A stretch of 64,000 bases of DNA from an uncultured Eubacteriales bacterium (lineage in GTDB: Bacteria; Bacillota; Clostridia; Oscillospirales; Oscillospiraceae): positions 24,461 through 88,460 of the forward strand of contig UQZR01000008.1 in NCBI GenBank assembly GCA_900545585.1, given 5' to 3'. The position numbers and the translations under genes were made by a program. The notes under the pieces are model-generated. The model was given only the letters and a program-made list of their open reading frames with translations. It made no database searches and had not been told where the DNA came from. This document shows, piece by piece, positions 1 through 8,590 of the stretch. The stretch's first letter is position 1. Each line of letters opens with the position of its first letter.

Positions 1-1302
1 TGCGGGGTCGCCCCGCATGTCGCTGCCCAGCTTGTCGATCTCATCCAGCACCAGCAGCGGATTCATAGCCCCTGCGCGGCTGATGGCCTCGATGATGCGC
101 CCCGGCATGGCTCCAATGTAGGTCTTGCGGTGACCGCGGATGTCCGCCTCGTCCCGCACACCGCCCAGACTGAGCCGCGCCAGCTTCCGGTTCATAGCCT
201 TGGCCACCGAGATGGCTACCGAGGTCTTGCCCACGCCCGGAGGGCCTACCAGACACAGGATCTTGCCCTTGGCGTCCGGATTCAGCTGCCGCACGGCGAT
301 GAACTCCAGAATGCGCTCTTTCACCTTCTCCAGACCGTAGTGATCCCGATCCAGCAGCTTTCGCGCCTGCTCCACATCCGCCCGTTCGCGGCTGAACCTG
401 TTCCACGGCATCTCCAGACACACGTCCAGATAGTTCCGGATAACGGAGGCCTCCGCGCTGCCGAAGGGCTGCTTCGCCAGCCGTTCCACCTCTTTGGTCA
501 GCCGCTTATGTACCTCCTCGGGCAGCTTGGCCCGCTGGATCTTCTCGGTGTACTCGGCGATCTCCTCGTCGCCGTCGTCGCCCAGCTCATGCTGCAGCAC
601 CTTCACCTGCTCCCGCAGGATCATGTCCTTCTGCACCTGGGCCACCCGCTGGCGCACCTTCTGCTCCATCTGCATCTCCAGCGACAGCACGTCCACCTCG
701 TGGGTCAGGATATCGTTGACGATCTGGAGCCGCCGGTTGGGCCGCAGCTCCTCCAGCACCCGCTGCCTATCCTGATGGCGCAGGGTGATGTTCTGTGCGA
801 TGAGGTCCGCCAGCCGTCCCGTGTCGCGGCAGTCCAGCACCGCTGCGATAAAGTCGTCGCTGAGCTGCGGCGCCAGCTCCTTATACGCGCCGAACAGCGC
901 GTAGGTCCGCCGCAGCATGGCCTCCACCCGCGGCGTGATCTTGCCCGGGAACTCCTCCTCCAGCACCTCCACATTGGCCTGCAGGAACGGCTTTCCCTGC
1001 CACATCCGGTGCAGCCGCGCACGCTCCTCGCCCTCCACGATGACCCGCACGCTGTTCTCGGATGTCTTGATGATTTGCAGAATATGGCAGATCGTGCCAA
1101 CACGGTACAGGTCCTCCTCGGTGGGATCTGCCACCGAAATTTCCTTCTGGGTCACGAGGAACAGCCTGCGGTCATTCTCCATGGCGTTGTCCAGGGCGTA
1201 GATGGAGATATCCCGTTCTACATCGAAGGACAGCGTCTCGTTGGGGAAGGCCGTCAGACCCCGCAGTGCCAGCACGGGTATGTTCATGGTAATGGGTTCC
1301 AT
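1..1302 (-). CDS. lon: ATP-dependent Lon protease, 5' part only
   Basis: Lon is a cytoplasmic AAA+ protease that unfolds and degrades damaged and regulatory proteins. Only the first 434 residues are inside the window; the rest of the AAA+ module and the Ser-Lys protease domain lie beyond the left edge. Visible are the N-terminal substrate-binding domain (about residues 5-200, opening with PVLALRGLTAFPNE), a helical linker (about 210-320), Walker A GPPGVGKTS near residue 352 and Walker B LLVLDEID near 417. These positions are close to those of E. coli Lon, so the 5' end looks complete. The ATG at 1302 has AGAAAGGAG just upstream. The gene follows clpX on the same strand but a terminator-like hairpin separates them, so it may be transcribed separately or by read-through. 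Confidence 0.95.
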   Translation of the reverse strand, partial: MEPITMNIPVLALRGLTAFPNETLSFDVERDISIYALDNAMENDRRLFLVTQKEISVADPTEEDLYRVGTICHILQIIKTSENSVRVIVEGEERARLHRMWQGKPFLQANVEVLEEEFPGKITPRVEAMLRRTYALFGAYKELAPQLSDDFIAAVLDCRDTGRLADLIAQNITLRHQDRQRVLEELRPNRRLQIVNDILTHEVDVLSLEMQMEQKVRQRVAQVQKDMILREQVKVLQHELGDDGDEEIAEYTEKIQRAKLPEEVHKRLTKEVERLAKQPFGSAEASVIRNYLDVCLEMPWNRFSRERADVEQARKLLDRDHYGLEKVKERILEFIAVRQLNPDAKGKILCLVGPPGVGKTSVAISVAKAMNRKLARLSLGGVRDEADIRGHRKTYIGAMPGRIIEAISRAGAMNPLLVLDEIDKLGSDMRGDPA

Positions 1303-1328
1303 AGGTACTCCTTTCTCACCGGAGCGAA

Positions 1329-1359
1329 AAAGAGGAGAAGCGTGTCGCCTCTCCTCTTT
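1329..1359 (-). terminator. Terminator after clpX
   Basis: On the minus strand AAAGAGGAGA and TCTCCTCTTT pair around a loop of about 11 nt and are followed by a T-run. It lies in the 66-nt gap between clpX and lon and would limit read-through from clpX into lon. Confidence 0.6.
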
Positions 1360-1368
1360 GCCGGTCCG

Positions 1369-2664
1369 TCAAGAGGCCGGTGCGGTCTGTTTTTCCGCAG
1401 CGCCGGTCTTGAGTTTTGCTTTGCGCGTCACCTTTTCGGGGTCGCGCTCCACCACCGGCTCCGCGCCGTTGACGCAGTCCGCCGTGATGGTAACTTTTGT
1501 GATGGTGGGGTCGGACGGGATGTCATACATCACCTTGGTCAGCATCCCCTCCATCACCGCCCGCAGTCCGCGGGCGCCGATATTCCGCTCGATGGCCTTA
1601 TCGGCTACTGCCTCCAGCGCTCCCTGCTGGAACTCCAGCGCCACGCCATCGTAGGCCAGCAGCGCCTTGTACTGCTTGACCAGCGCGTTCTTGGGCTCGG
1701 TCAGGATGCGCACCAGATCGTCCCTGGTCAGGGCCTCCAGCGGTGAGATCACCGGCAGACGGCCCACCAGCTCGGGAATGATGCCGAACTTCAGCAGGTC
1801 ATGAGGCTGCACCTGCTTGAGAAGCTCACTGGTGCTGGCCTTGTCTGCCTTGCTCTGCACCGTGTTCTCAAAGCCGATGCCCTGCTTTCCCACGCGCTTC
1901 TCCACGATCTTCTCCAGACCGTCAAAGGCGCCGCCGCAGATAAACAGGATATTGCTGGTATCGATCTGAATGAACTCCTGATGGGGGTGCTTCCGCCCGC
2001 CCTGAGGCGGTACGTTGGCCACAGTGCCCTCTAAGATCTTCAGCAGCGCCTGCTGCACACCCTCGCCGGACACGTCTCGGGTAATGGAGGTGTTCTCGCT
2101 CTTGCGGGCGATCTTGTCGATCTCATCCACATAGATGATGCCCCGCTCCGCCAGCTCCACATCGAAATCCGCCGCCTGCAGAAGCCGCAGCAGGATGTTC
2201 TCCACGTCGTCGCCCACATAGCCGGCCTCGGTCAGCGTGGTGGCATCGGCGATGGCAAAGGGCACCTTCAGCACCCGCGCCAGCGTCTGGGCGAACAGCG
2301 TCTTGCCGGAGCCTGTGGGGCCGATCATCAGGATGTTGCTCTTCTGCAGCTCCACATCCTCGTTGCCGCCGAAATAGATGCGCTTATAGTGGTTGTACAC
2401 CGACACGGACAGGGCGATCTTGGCCCCCTCCTGACCGATGACATACTGATCCAGCACCTCTTTGATCTGCTGCGGCGTGGGCAGATCCTCCACGCTCTCG
2501 AAGCCTTCGTCCACCGCCGCACTGTACCCATCGTCCAGAATGGACATGCACAGCTGCACGCATTCGTCGCAGATGCGCACGCCGGGGCCCTGGATCATGC
2601 GGTGTACCTGCCCCTCCGCCTTTCCGCAGAAGGAGCAGCGCAGCACCTTTTTTTCTTCCGCCAT
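1369..2664 (-). CDS. clpX: ATP-dependent Clp protease, ATP-binding subunit ClpX
   Basis: ClpX is the AAA+ unfoldase that feeds substrates into the ClpP chamber. The 431-residue protein has the usual family length. The N-terminal zinc-binding domain is intact (Cys10, Cys13, Cys32, Cys35). Walker A GPTGSGKT is at residues 115-122, followed by the pore-loop motif GYVGDDVE and Walker B IIYVDEIDKIA. The loop GKQGIGFENT carries the IGF tripeptide that docks on ClpP, so this is a protease partner and not a stand-alone chaperone. It starts 6 nt after the clpP stop, so clpP and clpX are almost certainly co-transcribed. The order tig-clpP-clpX-lon is common in Firmicutes. Confidence 0.97.
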   Translation of the reverse strand: MAEEKKVLRCSFCGKAEGQVHRMIQGPGVRICDECVQLCMSILDDGYSAAVDEGFESVEDLPTPQQIKEVLDQYVIGQEGAKIALSVSVYNHYKRIYFGGNEDVELQKSNILMIGPTGSGKTLFAQTLARVLKVPFAIADATTLTEAGYVGDDVENILLRLLQAADFDVELAERGIIYVDEIDKIARKSENTSITRDVSGEGVQQALLKILEGTVANVPPQGGRKHPHQEFIQIDTSNILFICGGAFDGLEKIVEKRVGKQGIGFENTVQSKADKASTSELLKQVQPHDLLKFGIIPELVGRLPVISPLEALTRDDLVRILTEPKNALVKQYKALLAYDGVALEFQQGALEAVADKAIERNIGARGLRAVMEGMLTKVMYDIPSDPTITKVTITADCVNGAEPVVERDPEKVTRKAKLKTGAAEKQTAPAS

Positions 2665-2670
2665 GCTTGT

Positions 2671-3252
2671 TTACCTCTTGTAAATGACCTTATCCACCAG
2701 GCCGTATTCCCTGGCCTCCTCGGCGATCATCCAGTGATCCCGCTCGGAGTCGGCCTTCACCTGCTCCACCGGCTTGCCGGTATTCTCGGACAGGATCTTG
2801 TTCAGCCTCTGCTTGATCTTCAGGAAGTGCTCCACATCGATCTCCATGTCCGTCACCTTGCCCTGCGTACCTGCGGAGGGCTGATGGATCATGATCTCGG
2901 CATTGGGCAGCGCGATGCGCTTGCCCCTGGTGCCGGAGGACAGCAGGAAGGCACCCATGCTGGCGGCCATGCCGATGCAGATGGTGGACACATCGCACTT
3001 GATATACTGCATGGTATCGTAGATAGCCATGCCCGCGGTCACGCTGCCGCCGGGGCTGTTGATGTACATCTGGATGTCCTTATCGGGATCCTGCGCCTCC
3101 AGATACAGCAGCTGCGCCACGACCAGGCTGGCGGTGGTATCGTTCACTTCTTCGCCCAGGAATACGATACGGTCGTTGAGCAGACGGGAAAAAATGTCGT
3201 AGGACCGCTCGCCGCGGTTGGTCTGCTCCACAACATAGGGAACTAAGCTCAT
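2671..3252 (-). CDS. clpP: ATP-dependent Clp protease, proteolytic subunit ClpP
   Basis: This is the serine peptidase subunit that forms the double-heptamer degradation chamber used by ClpX and ClpC. At 193 residues it is standard length with little or no propeptide. The catalytic triad is visible: Ser98 in GMAASMGAF, His123 in IMIHQPSAG and Asp172 in SERDHWM. The handle helix and glycine-rich substrate-binding strand (INSPGGSVTAG) are conserved. The ATG at 3252 follows CAGGAGG at normal spacing. It lies 72 nt after tig and 6 nt before clpX, which fits a tig-clpP-clpX unit. No CtsR-type heptad repeat was noticed upstream. Confidence 0.97.
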   Translation of the reverse strand: MSLVPYVVEQTNRGERSYDIFSRLLNDRIVFLGEEVNDTTASLVVAQLLYLEAQDPDKDIQMYINSPGGSVTAGMAIYDTMQYIKCDVSTICIGMAASMGAFLLSSGTRGKRIALPNAEIMIHQPSAGTQGKVTDMEIDVEHFLKIKQRLNKILSENTGKPVEQVKADSERDHWMIAEEAREYGLVDKVIYKR

Positions 3253-3324
3253 AAAATAAACCTCCTGTAAAAGATAGCTACCAGATTATACCCACCCGCA
3301 TATGATTTTCAAAAGCGCTCTCTC

Positions 3325-4713
3325 TTATTCTGCGTCTTTTTCCGCGTCCTTCTTAGCGGTCTTCTTGGCAGGAGCCTTCTTGGCAGCCTTCTTCTCCACG
3401 ACCTCGCCCTCGGCCTCCAGCTCGGCCTTCTCCTCGGCGGGAGCCACAGCCACGGCGCTGTCCGCCACCAGCTTCACGACCTTCTCGCGGATGACCTGCT
3501 CCTTCACATCCTCGGGACGCAGGTACTTCTTCACGGTGTCCAGATCCATGCCGTATTTCTCGGCCACGGACTTCATCTCGCTCTCCACGTCCTCGTCGGA
3601 GGCCTCCAGGCCCTCGGCCTTGATGATGGCTTCCACTGCCAGATCCATCTTCACCTGATCGGCAGCGGGACCCTGCGCCTGCTTGCGGAAGTCGGCCTCG
3701 GCGGTGTTGGTCATCTTCAGATACTGGTCAAAGGGGATGCCCTGAGAGGCCAGCTGCTGCTTGAACTGCTCCATCATACGCTCGGCCTGCAGCTCCACCA
3801 TCTCCTCGGGGATGTCGGCCTCAATGCCCTCGGCCACCTTGGCCATCAGCACGTCCTCAAAGGCGCGCTGGGCGGACTCGGTACGCTCGGCGGTCAGCTT
3901 CTTCTTGATGTCGGCCTTCAGATCCTTCAGGGTGTCGAACTCGGACACATCCTTGGCGAACTCGTCGTCAATGGCCGGGACCTGCTTCTCCTTGACCTCG
4001 TTGACCTTCACATGGAAGACCACGGGCTTGCCGGCCAGCTCGGGGGTATAGTTCTCGGGGAAGGTGATGTCGATGTCCTTCTCCTCGCCGGCCTTCATGC
4101 CGATGAGCTGATCCTCAAAGCCCGGCACGAAGCTGCCGGAGCCGATCTCCAGATCGAAATTTTCACCCTTACCGCCGTCGAAGGCCACGCCGTTGTCGAA
4201 GCCCTCGAAGTCGATGTCGGCGGTGTCGCCCTTCTTCACGGCGCGCTCCACGGACACCAGACGACTGTTGCGGTCGGCCATCTCCTTCAGGCGGGCGTTG
4301 ACGTCGGCGGCGACCACCTTGACCTCCGCCTTGGGGGCCTCTAGGCCCTTGTACTGGCCCAGCTTCACCTCGGGATACACGGCCACGGTGCACTTGAACA
4401 CCACGCCGTCCTTGGTGCAGGACTCCAGCTCCACCTGGGGATAACCCACCACTTCCAGCTCCTGCTCCTTCACGGCCGCCTCGTAGGCGTCGGGCAGGAT
4501 GATATTGACAGCCTCCTCGTAGAAGACCTCAGCGCCGTACATCTTCTCGATGATCTTGCGGGGGGCCTTGCCGACACGGAAGCCGGGTACGTTGATCTTA
4601 CCGCGCATCTTCAGATACGCCTTATTGACGGCGGCCTCGAACTCCTCGGCGCTCGTCTCGATGGTCAGAGCAACTCTGCTTTTCTCCAGTTTCTCACAGC
4701 TTTTCACAGTCAT
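3325..4713 (-). CDS. tig: Trigger factor, ribosome-associated chaperone and prolyl isomerase
   Basis: Trigger factor binds the ribosomal exit tunnel through protein L23 and shields nascent chains. The N-terminal domain carries the ribosome-docking signature GFRVGKAP (about residues 45-52). A central FKBP-type PPIase domain follows (about 155-245, with DFEGFDNGVAFDGGKG and IGSGSFVPGFEDQLIGM), then a helical C-terminal domain with the chaperone arms. At 462 residues it is about 30 longer than E. coli Tig. The extra length is a low-complexity Lys/Ala/Glu tail (KKAAKKAPAKKTAKK) of the kind seen in several clostridial trigger factors. It is the first gene of the tig-clpP-clpX set. Confidence 0.96.
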   Translation of the reverse strand: MTVKSCEKLEKSRVALTIETSAEEFEAAVNKAYLKMRGKINVPGFRVGKAPRKIIEKMYGAEVFYEEAVNIILPDAYEAAVKEQELEVVGYPQVELESCTKDGVVFKCTVAVYPEVKLGQYKGLEAPKAEVKVVAADVNARLKEMADRNSRLVSVERAVKKGDTADIDFEGFDNGVAFDGGKGENFDLEIGSGSFVPGFEDQLIGMKAGEEKDIDITFPENYTPELAGKPVVFHVKVNEVKEKQVPAIDDEFAKDVSEFDTLKDLKADIKKKLTAERTESAQRAFEDVLMAKVAEGIEADIPEEMVELQAERMMEQFKQQLASQGIPFDQYLKMTNTAEADFRKQAQGPAADQVKMDLAVEAIIKAEGLEASDEDVESEMKSVAEKYGMDLDTVKKYLRPEDVKEQVIREKVVKLVADSAVAVAPAEEKAELEAEGEVVEKKAAKKAPAKKTAKKDAEKDAE

Positions 4714-4813
4714 TTGTTTATTCCTCCGTTCCGCATCGGCCTGTTTTCATAGCAACACCAATGCGATATAATATGATACCAGATAAGAATGGGAATTTCC
4801 ACTGTTTTTTCTC

Positions 4814-5503
4814 TTATTCGCAAATTTTTTTAGGGACGAAGTCCAGCCGATCCCCCGCCACCAGTGAAAAATCCGTGCCGTAGTGCATCCCCTCCAGCGC
4901 CCGCTTGTGGCTGGCGCCGTGGAGATGGCCGTAAAAGCACCGCTTCACGCCGTAGCGCTGCAATAGCCGCAGGATCTCGGGGCATTCGTAGCCCTGATAC
5001 AGCGGCGGATAGTGCAGGAAGCACAGCTTCTCCCGATCCCCCGCCGCCTGCAGCGATGTCTCCAGCCGCCCCGCCTCACGGGCCAGCATCTTGCCGTTGT
5101 GTGTCCCCTCGCTGTCCAGCTCGTAGAACCAGCCCCGCGTACCGCACAGGGCCTTGTCCCCGTAGAACAGGCAGTTGTTGTGCAGGATCTCAAAGGAATC
5201 CAGTCCGTTCTCGTCAAAGAACCGCTGCATCTTGGCCACGGTGTTCCACCAGTAGTCGTGGTTCCCCTTCATCAATATCTTCTTTCCCGGCAGGGCGTGG
5301 ATAAACCGGAAGTCCTCCAGCGACTCCTCCAGACTCATGCCCCAGCTCAGATCGCCGCACAGCACGGTAACGTCGTCCTCGTGCAGCGGTGCGAACCCCG
5401 CCCTGATCTTGTCCACATAGCCATGCCACTTCTCCCCGAAGATGTCCATGGGCTTGTCGCTGTTCAGCGACAGGTGCAAATCCCCGATGGCATACAGCGC
5501 CAT
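4814..5503 (-). CDS. Metallophosphoesterase (calcineurin-like)
   Basis: This 229-residue protein has the two-metal phosphoesterase motifs in order: GDLHL near the N-terminus (residues 7-11), GDLSWG (about 50), GNHDYWW (about 80) and GHLHGASHK (about 197). It belongs to the group annotated as putative serine/threonine phosphatase or phosphohydrolase; the true substrate is unknown. There is no signal peptide or membrane segment, so a cytoplasmic enzyme is expected. It lies 28 nt after the M19 dipeptidase gene, with an AGGAG-type site before its ATG, and is probably the last gene of the rbgA-rnhB-yraN-M19 unit. Confidence 0.85.
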   Translation of the reverse strand: MALYAIGDLHLSLNSDKPMDIFGEKWHGYVDKIRAGFAPLHEDDVTVLCGDLSWGMSLEESLEDFRFIHALPGKKILMKGNHDYWWNTVAKMQRFFDENGLDSFEILHNNCLFYGDKALCGTRGWFYELDSEGTHNGKMLAREAGRLETSLQAAGDREKLCFLHYPPLYQGYECPEILRLLQRYGVKRCFYGHLHGASHKRALEGMHYGTDFSLVAGDRLDFVPKKICE

Positions 5504-5531
5504 GGCGTCCCTCCTTTCTCCGGCCGCCGCT

Positions 5532-6506
5532 TCACAGCAGCCTGCGCAGATTGTTCCAGAATATGTCCTCCAGCAGGGCTTTCCCGTACCCCTGCTTCTC
5601 CAGCGCCTCGTACAGCTGCGGCACGTCCTCCGCGCCGTTCATCCCCGCCGCCAGCGCCTCACAGCCGTCCAGGTCCCCGCCGATGCACAGGGTCTTTTCC
5701 CCATCCAGATGCAGGAAGTGCTCCACATGGGCCACCAGCGCGTCCATGGACGCGCCGCCCACAAAGCCGCGGTACAGGTTGAGTCCCACCACGCCGCCGG
5801 TGTCCCGTATGGCGCGGAACATGTCGTCCGTCAGGTTCCGCCGCTGGGGACACAGGGCCCTGGCGTTGGAGTGGGACGCCACGATGGGCCGTTCCGTCAT
5901 GCGGTACAGCTCCCAGAACCCCGGGTCCGACAGATGGGACACGTCGGCGTAGATGCCCAGCCGCTCCATCTCTCGAATAAAGCCCCGGCCCCGGCCCGAC
6001 AGGCCGCGGTCCGGATCGTCGGCGCAGCTGCCGCTGAGGGCGTTGGCGTTGTTCCACACGGGGTTCACCAGCCGCACGCCCCACGCCGCCGCCTGACGCA
6101 GCTTTTCGGTGTCGCAGTCCAGCAGGTCCGCGCCCTCCACGCTGAGGAATGCCGCCGTCCTGCCGCTCTCCGCCGCCGCGTCCGCCTCCGCGCCGCTGCG
6201 GCACAGCACGGCCATGTCGCCGTTCTCCGCCAGCTCCCGCAAAAACCAGTCGTGCATCTGGCAGCAGCGCTGCCACGCCGTGCCCTCCGGCAGGCGCTTC
6301 ACGTCGTCGTACAGGGCGAAGAACTGGCCACGTCTGGCAAAGCCCCTGTCCCGCAGCAGGTCCACGTGGCCGCAGTTCTGCCGCAGGCCGCCGCCGGTCT
6401 TGAAAAAGGCCCTCTGCTCCTGCTCCGTCTCACCGTAGTCGGCCACCGGCCCCGTCTCCATGCAGCGCCAGATGGTGTCGCAGTGGGCGTCGAAATATGA
6501 TATCAC
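5532..6506 (-). CDS. Membrane dipeptidase family protein (peptidase M19)
   Basis: This is a zinc-dependent dipeptidase of the renal dipeptidase family, 324 residues. Evidence is the N-terminal metal motif DAHCDT (residues 6-11), a central metal-binding segment with DVSHLSDPGFWEL and PIVASHSNARAL, and the C-terminal GIGGDLDGCE-like stretch (CIGGDLDGCEA). Family members cleave dipeptides, including D-residue-containing ones, so peptide salvage is plausible but the substrate cannot be read from sequence. Bacterial members usually lack the mammalian GPI anchor, and no signal peptide is seen here. It starts 15 nt after yraN and continues the same transcription unit. Confidence 0.9.
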   Translation of the reverse strand: MISYFDAHCDTIWRCMETGPVADYGETEQEQRAFFKTGGGLRQNCGHVDLLRDRGFARRGQFFALYDDVKRLPEGTAWQRCCQMHDWFLRELAENGDMAVLCRSGAEADAAAESGRTAAFLSVEGADLLDCDTEKLRQAAAWGVRLVNPVWNNANALSGSCADDPDRGLSGRGRGFIREMERLGIYADVSHLSDPGFWELYRMTERPIVASHSNARALCPQRRNLTDDMFRAIRDTGGVVGLNLYRGFVGGASMDALVAHVEHFLHLDGEKTLCIGGDLDGCEALAAGMNGAEDVPQLYEALEKQGYGKALLEDIFWNNLRRLL

Positions 6507-6521
6507 CGTTTGGTCACTCCC

Positions 6522-6911
6522 CTATTCAAAGGCGTTTTCCAGATATTCTATGCGGACGTTCTCCCGGCTATAAGGGCTGTCCGCATAGACCTCCGCCACA
6601 TCGAAGCGTGCCGGACAGTCCAGCTGCTTCTCGCACAGGTAGTACAGTGCCGTCTTTTTCAGCCGTCTCTGCTTGGCCGGGGTCACATACTCCCGGGGCA
6701 GACCCATGTCCGTGTTGGAGCGGGTCTTGACCTCCACGAAGCACAGGACGTCCCCGTCCCAGGCGATAAGGTCGATCTCGCCGAACCGGCAGTGGTAGCT
6801 GTGGGCCGCCAGCCGGCAGCCCCGCTGCCGCAGGTACTCCGCCGCCAGCGCCTCGCCCCACGTCCCCTCAGACCGTCCGCCCTTTTCCGGGGCGGGCTTT
6901 ACCGCGCTCAT
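6522..6911 (-). CDS. YraN family (UPF0102) putative endonuclease
   Basis: This small protein carries a restriction-endonuclease-like fold typical of the YraN/UPF0102 family, which is often encoded next to rnhB. The motif run GEIDLIAWDG ... FVEVKTRSN (about residues 40-65) supplies the D-(E/x)K nuclease-like residues. The role is not firmly known; links to DNA repair or uptake have been proposed for relatives. I place the start at 6911, giving 129 residues: this ATG overlaps the rnhB stop as ATGA and has GGGAGG about 8 nt upstream, while the in-frame ATG at 6926 has no good site. Translational coupling to rnhB is likely. Confidence 0.88.
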   Translation of the reverse strand: MSAVKPAPEKGGRSEGTWGEALAAEYLRQRGCRLAAHSYHCRFGEIDLIAWDGDVLCFVEVKTRSNTDMGLPREYVTPAKQRRLKKTALYYLCEKQLDCPARFDVAEVYADSPYSRENVRIEYLENAFE

Positions 6912-7540
6912 CGCTTTGCCTCCCACTTTTTCAGGAAGCTGCGCCGATGCTCCGGACAGGGGCCGTATTTGTCCAGCATTTCATAGTGCAGCTTGGTACC
7001 GTAGCCCTTGTGCTTTGCGAACTGGTACTGGGGATACGCCTTGTCCAGCACCTCCGTCACGTAGTGGTCACGGCTCACCTTGGCCAGGACGGACGCCGCC
7101 GCGATGGACGCGGACTTGCCGTCGCCGCCCACGATACACCGGTGCGCTGTGGAGATGGCGGCACTGTGTCCCTTGTCCCGATTGCCGTCGATGAGGGCCA
7201 TGTCCGATGTCACGGAAAGGCCGTCGATGGCCATCTGCATGGCCTTCATGCGGGCACTGAGGATGTCAGTCGCATCGATCTCCGATGCCTCCACCCATGC
7301 AACGGACCAGGCGATGGCCCGCTCTTTTATCAAGGGAAACAGCATTTCCCGCTTTTTCTCCGTCAGCTTTTTGGAGTCGTTCAGCTCCGGCAGGTCATAG
7401 TCCTCCGGCAGGATCACCGCCGCTGCATATACCGGCCCCATCAGCGGGCCCGCGCCGGCCTCGTCCACGCCGCACACCGCGGTATAGCCCTGCTCCCGCG
7501 CCTCCCGCTCAAAGACCCAGAGGTCCGCCGTCTCTCTCAT
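6908..7540 (-). CDS. rnhB: Ribonuclease HII
   Basis: RNase HII nicks RNA-DNA hybrids and removes single ribonucleotides from DNA. The 210-residue protein has the catalytic Asp-Glu pair in GVDEAG (residues 24-29), the LNDSKKL motif, DGNRD and SIAAASVLAKVSRD. The motif normally written DEAGRGPLAGPV reads DEAGAGPLMGPV here, so the Arg of the GRG recognition motif is Ala. It overlaps rbgA and yraN by four bases each (ATGA), which indicates tight co-expression. The rbgA-rnhB-yraN order is common in Firmicutes. Confidence 0.95.
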   Translation of the reverse strand: MRETADLWVFEREAREQGYTAVCGVDEAGAGPLMGPVYAAAVILPEDYDLPELNDSKKLTEKKREMLFPLIKERAIAWSVAWVEASEIDATDILSARMKAMQMAIDGLSVTSDMALIDGNRDKGHSAAISTAHRCIVGGDGKSASIAAASVLAKVSRDHYVTEVLDKAYPQYQFAKHKGYGTKLHYEMLDKYGPCPEHRRSFLKKWEAKR

Positions 7541-8406
7541 TTTCCGCAGTCCTCCACCGTCTCCAGTGTAAAGCGTCCCAGCTTGCCGCCTCTGAATTCA
7601 TCCAGCAGGATACGGGCCATGCGTTCGGTATCCACCTGCGCGCCCCGCATAAGGAAGCCCCGCTTCCGTCCCGCTTTTTCCAGCAGCTCGTAGCCGCTGT
7701 CGCCTTCTTCCACATCGATCCTGTACCGCTCCCGCAGCACGTCGGCGTAATGGGCGGCCAAATAGTCCATCAGATAGCAGGCCAGTTCCTCGATGTCCAG
7801 CACGTCATCCTTGATAGCGCCTGTAAAGGCCAATCGCTTGCCAACCTCTGTGTCATCAAACTTTGGCCACAGAATACCCGGCGTATCCAACAGCTCCAGC
7901 GTGGCGTCCACCGGCACCCACTGCTTGGAGCGGGTGACACCCGGCCGGTCCTCGGCTCTGGCAGTCTTGCGCTTGGCCACCTTGTTGATAAACGTGGATT
8001 TTCCCACGTTGGGGATGCCCAGCACCATCACGCGGATGGTGCGGCCCACCTGCCCCTTCTCGGCGTAGGCCGCCAGCTTATCCTTCAGCAGCTCCCGCAC
8101 GGCGGCGGCGAATTTCTCCGTGCCCACGCCGCCCCTGGCGTTGGCCTCCAGCACCGCAAAGCCTTGTGCGCGAAAGGCTGCGGCCCACTTCTTCGTCTCG
8201 GCGGGGTCCGCCTGATCCACGCGGTTCAGCACCATCAGGCGGGGCTTGCCCGCCGTCAGCTCGTCCACGTCGGGGTTGCGGCTGGACTGGGGGATACGGG
8301 CATCCACGATCTCGCACACCGCGTCCATGTGGCCGATCTCGGATACGATCATCCGCTTGGTTTTTGTCATGTGCCCGGGAAACCAGCTGAGCCCTTCGAT
8401 CTGCAC
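7537..8406 (-). CDS. rbgA: Ribosome biogenesis GTPase RbgA/YlqF
   Basis: RbgA (YlqF) is a circularly permuted GTPase that promotes late assembly of the 50S subunit. The G motifs appear in permuted order: NRVDQ (G4) near residue 60, GIPNVGKSTFINK (G1) near 128 and DTPGILWPKF (G3) near 170. The N-terminus has the family hallmark WFPGHMTK. Two in-frame GTG codons compete: the one at 8415 sits directly against the Shine-Dalgarno, while the one at 8406 has AGGAGG eight bases upstream, so I use 8406 (289 residues). The gene stop overlaps the rnhB start. It has its own promoter and an unusual leader repeat. Confidence 0.94.
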   Translation of the reverse strand: MQIEGLSWFPGHMTKTKRMIVSEIGHMDAVCEIVDARIPQSSRNPDVDELTAGKPRLMVLNRVDQADPAETKKWAAAFRAQGFAVLEANARGGVGTEKFAAAVRELLKDKLAAYAEKGQVGRTIRVMVLGIPNVGKSTFINKVAKRKTARAEDRPGVTRSKQWVPVDATLELLDTPGILWPKFDDTEVGKRLAFTGAIKDDVLDIEELACYLMDYLAAHYADVLRERYRIDVEEGDSGYELLEKAGRKRGFLMRGAQVDTERMARILLDEFRGGKLGRFTLETVEDCGK

Positions 8407-8436
8407 GGCGCACACCTCCTCTGGTAAATATTTCCG

Positions 8437-8491
8437 TTCATCATGAATGCATCAGGAAGCTTTTATTTCCGTATTTGCCCTTCATGATGAA
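8437..8491. repeat. Inverted repeat in the rbgA leader
   Basis: TTCATCATGAA (8437-8447) and TTCATGATGAA (8481-8491) are perfect reverse complements, 11 bp each, separated by 33 nt. They lie between the rbgA promoter and its start codon, so the transcript could form a long-armed hairpin, or the DNA could hold two operator half-sites. Each arm is also almost palindromic itself. Confidence 0.6.
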
Positions 8492-8500
8492 TTTTCCAAC

Positions 8501-8529
8501 AGTATAGCATAATTTTCCCCTGCTGCAAA
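8501..8529 (-). promoter_or_regulatory. Promoter of rbgA-rnhB-yraN
   Basis: On the minus strand TTTGCA (8529-8524) and TATACT (8506-8501) are separated by 17 nt, a good housekeeping sigma-factor promoter. It gives a leader of roughly 90 nt. Confidence 0.65.
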
Positions 8530-8543
8530 GGGGGAAAGACGGC

Positions 8544-8572
8544 AAAAAGCGCCCACAGACGTGGGCGCTTTT
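8544..8572 (-). terminator. Terminator after rplS
   Basis: GCGCCCAC and GTGGGCGC pair around a 4-nt loop with a run of five T on the minus strand, just downstream of rplS. It separates rplS from rbgA. Confidence 0.8.
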
Positions 8573-8590
8573 CTGATCTCAGGGGGTCGC

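Noticed and set aside
130..1746. A 538-codon plus-strand frame across lon and clpX.
   Set aside because: It crosses two real minus-strand genes and the terminator between them, and its translation is low-complexity.
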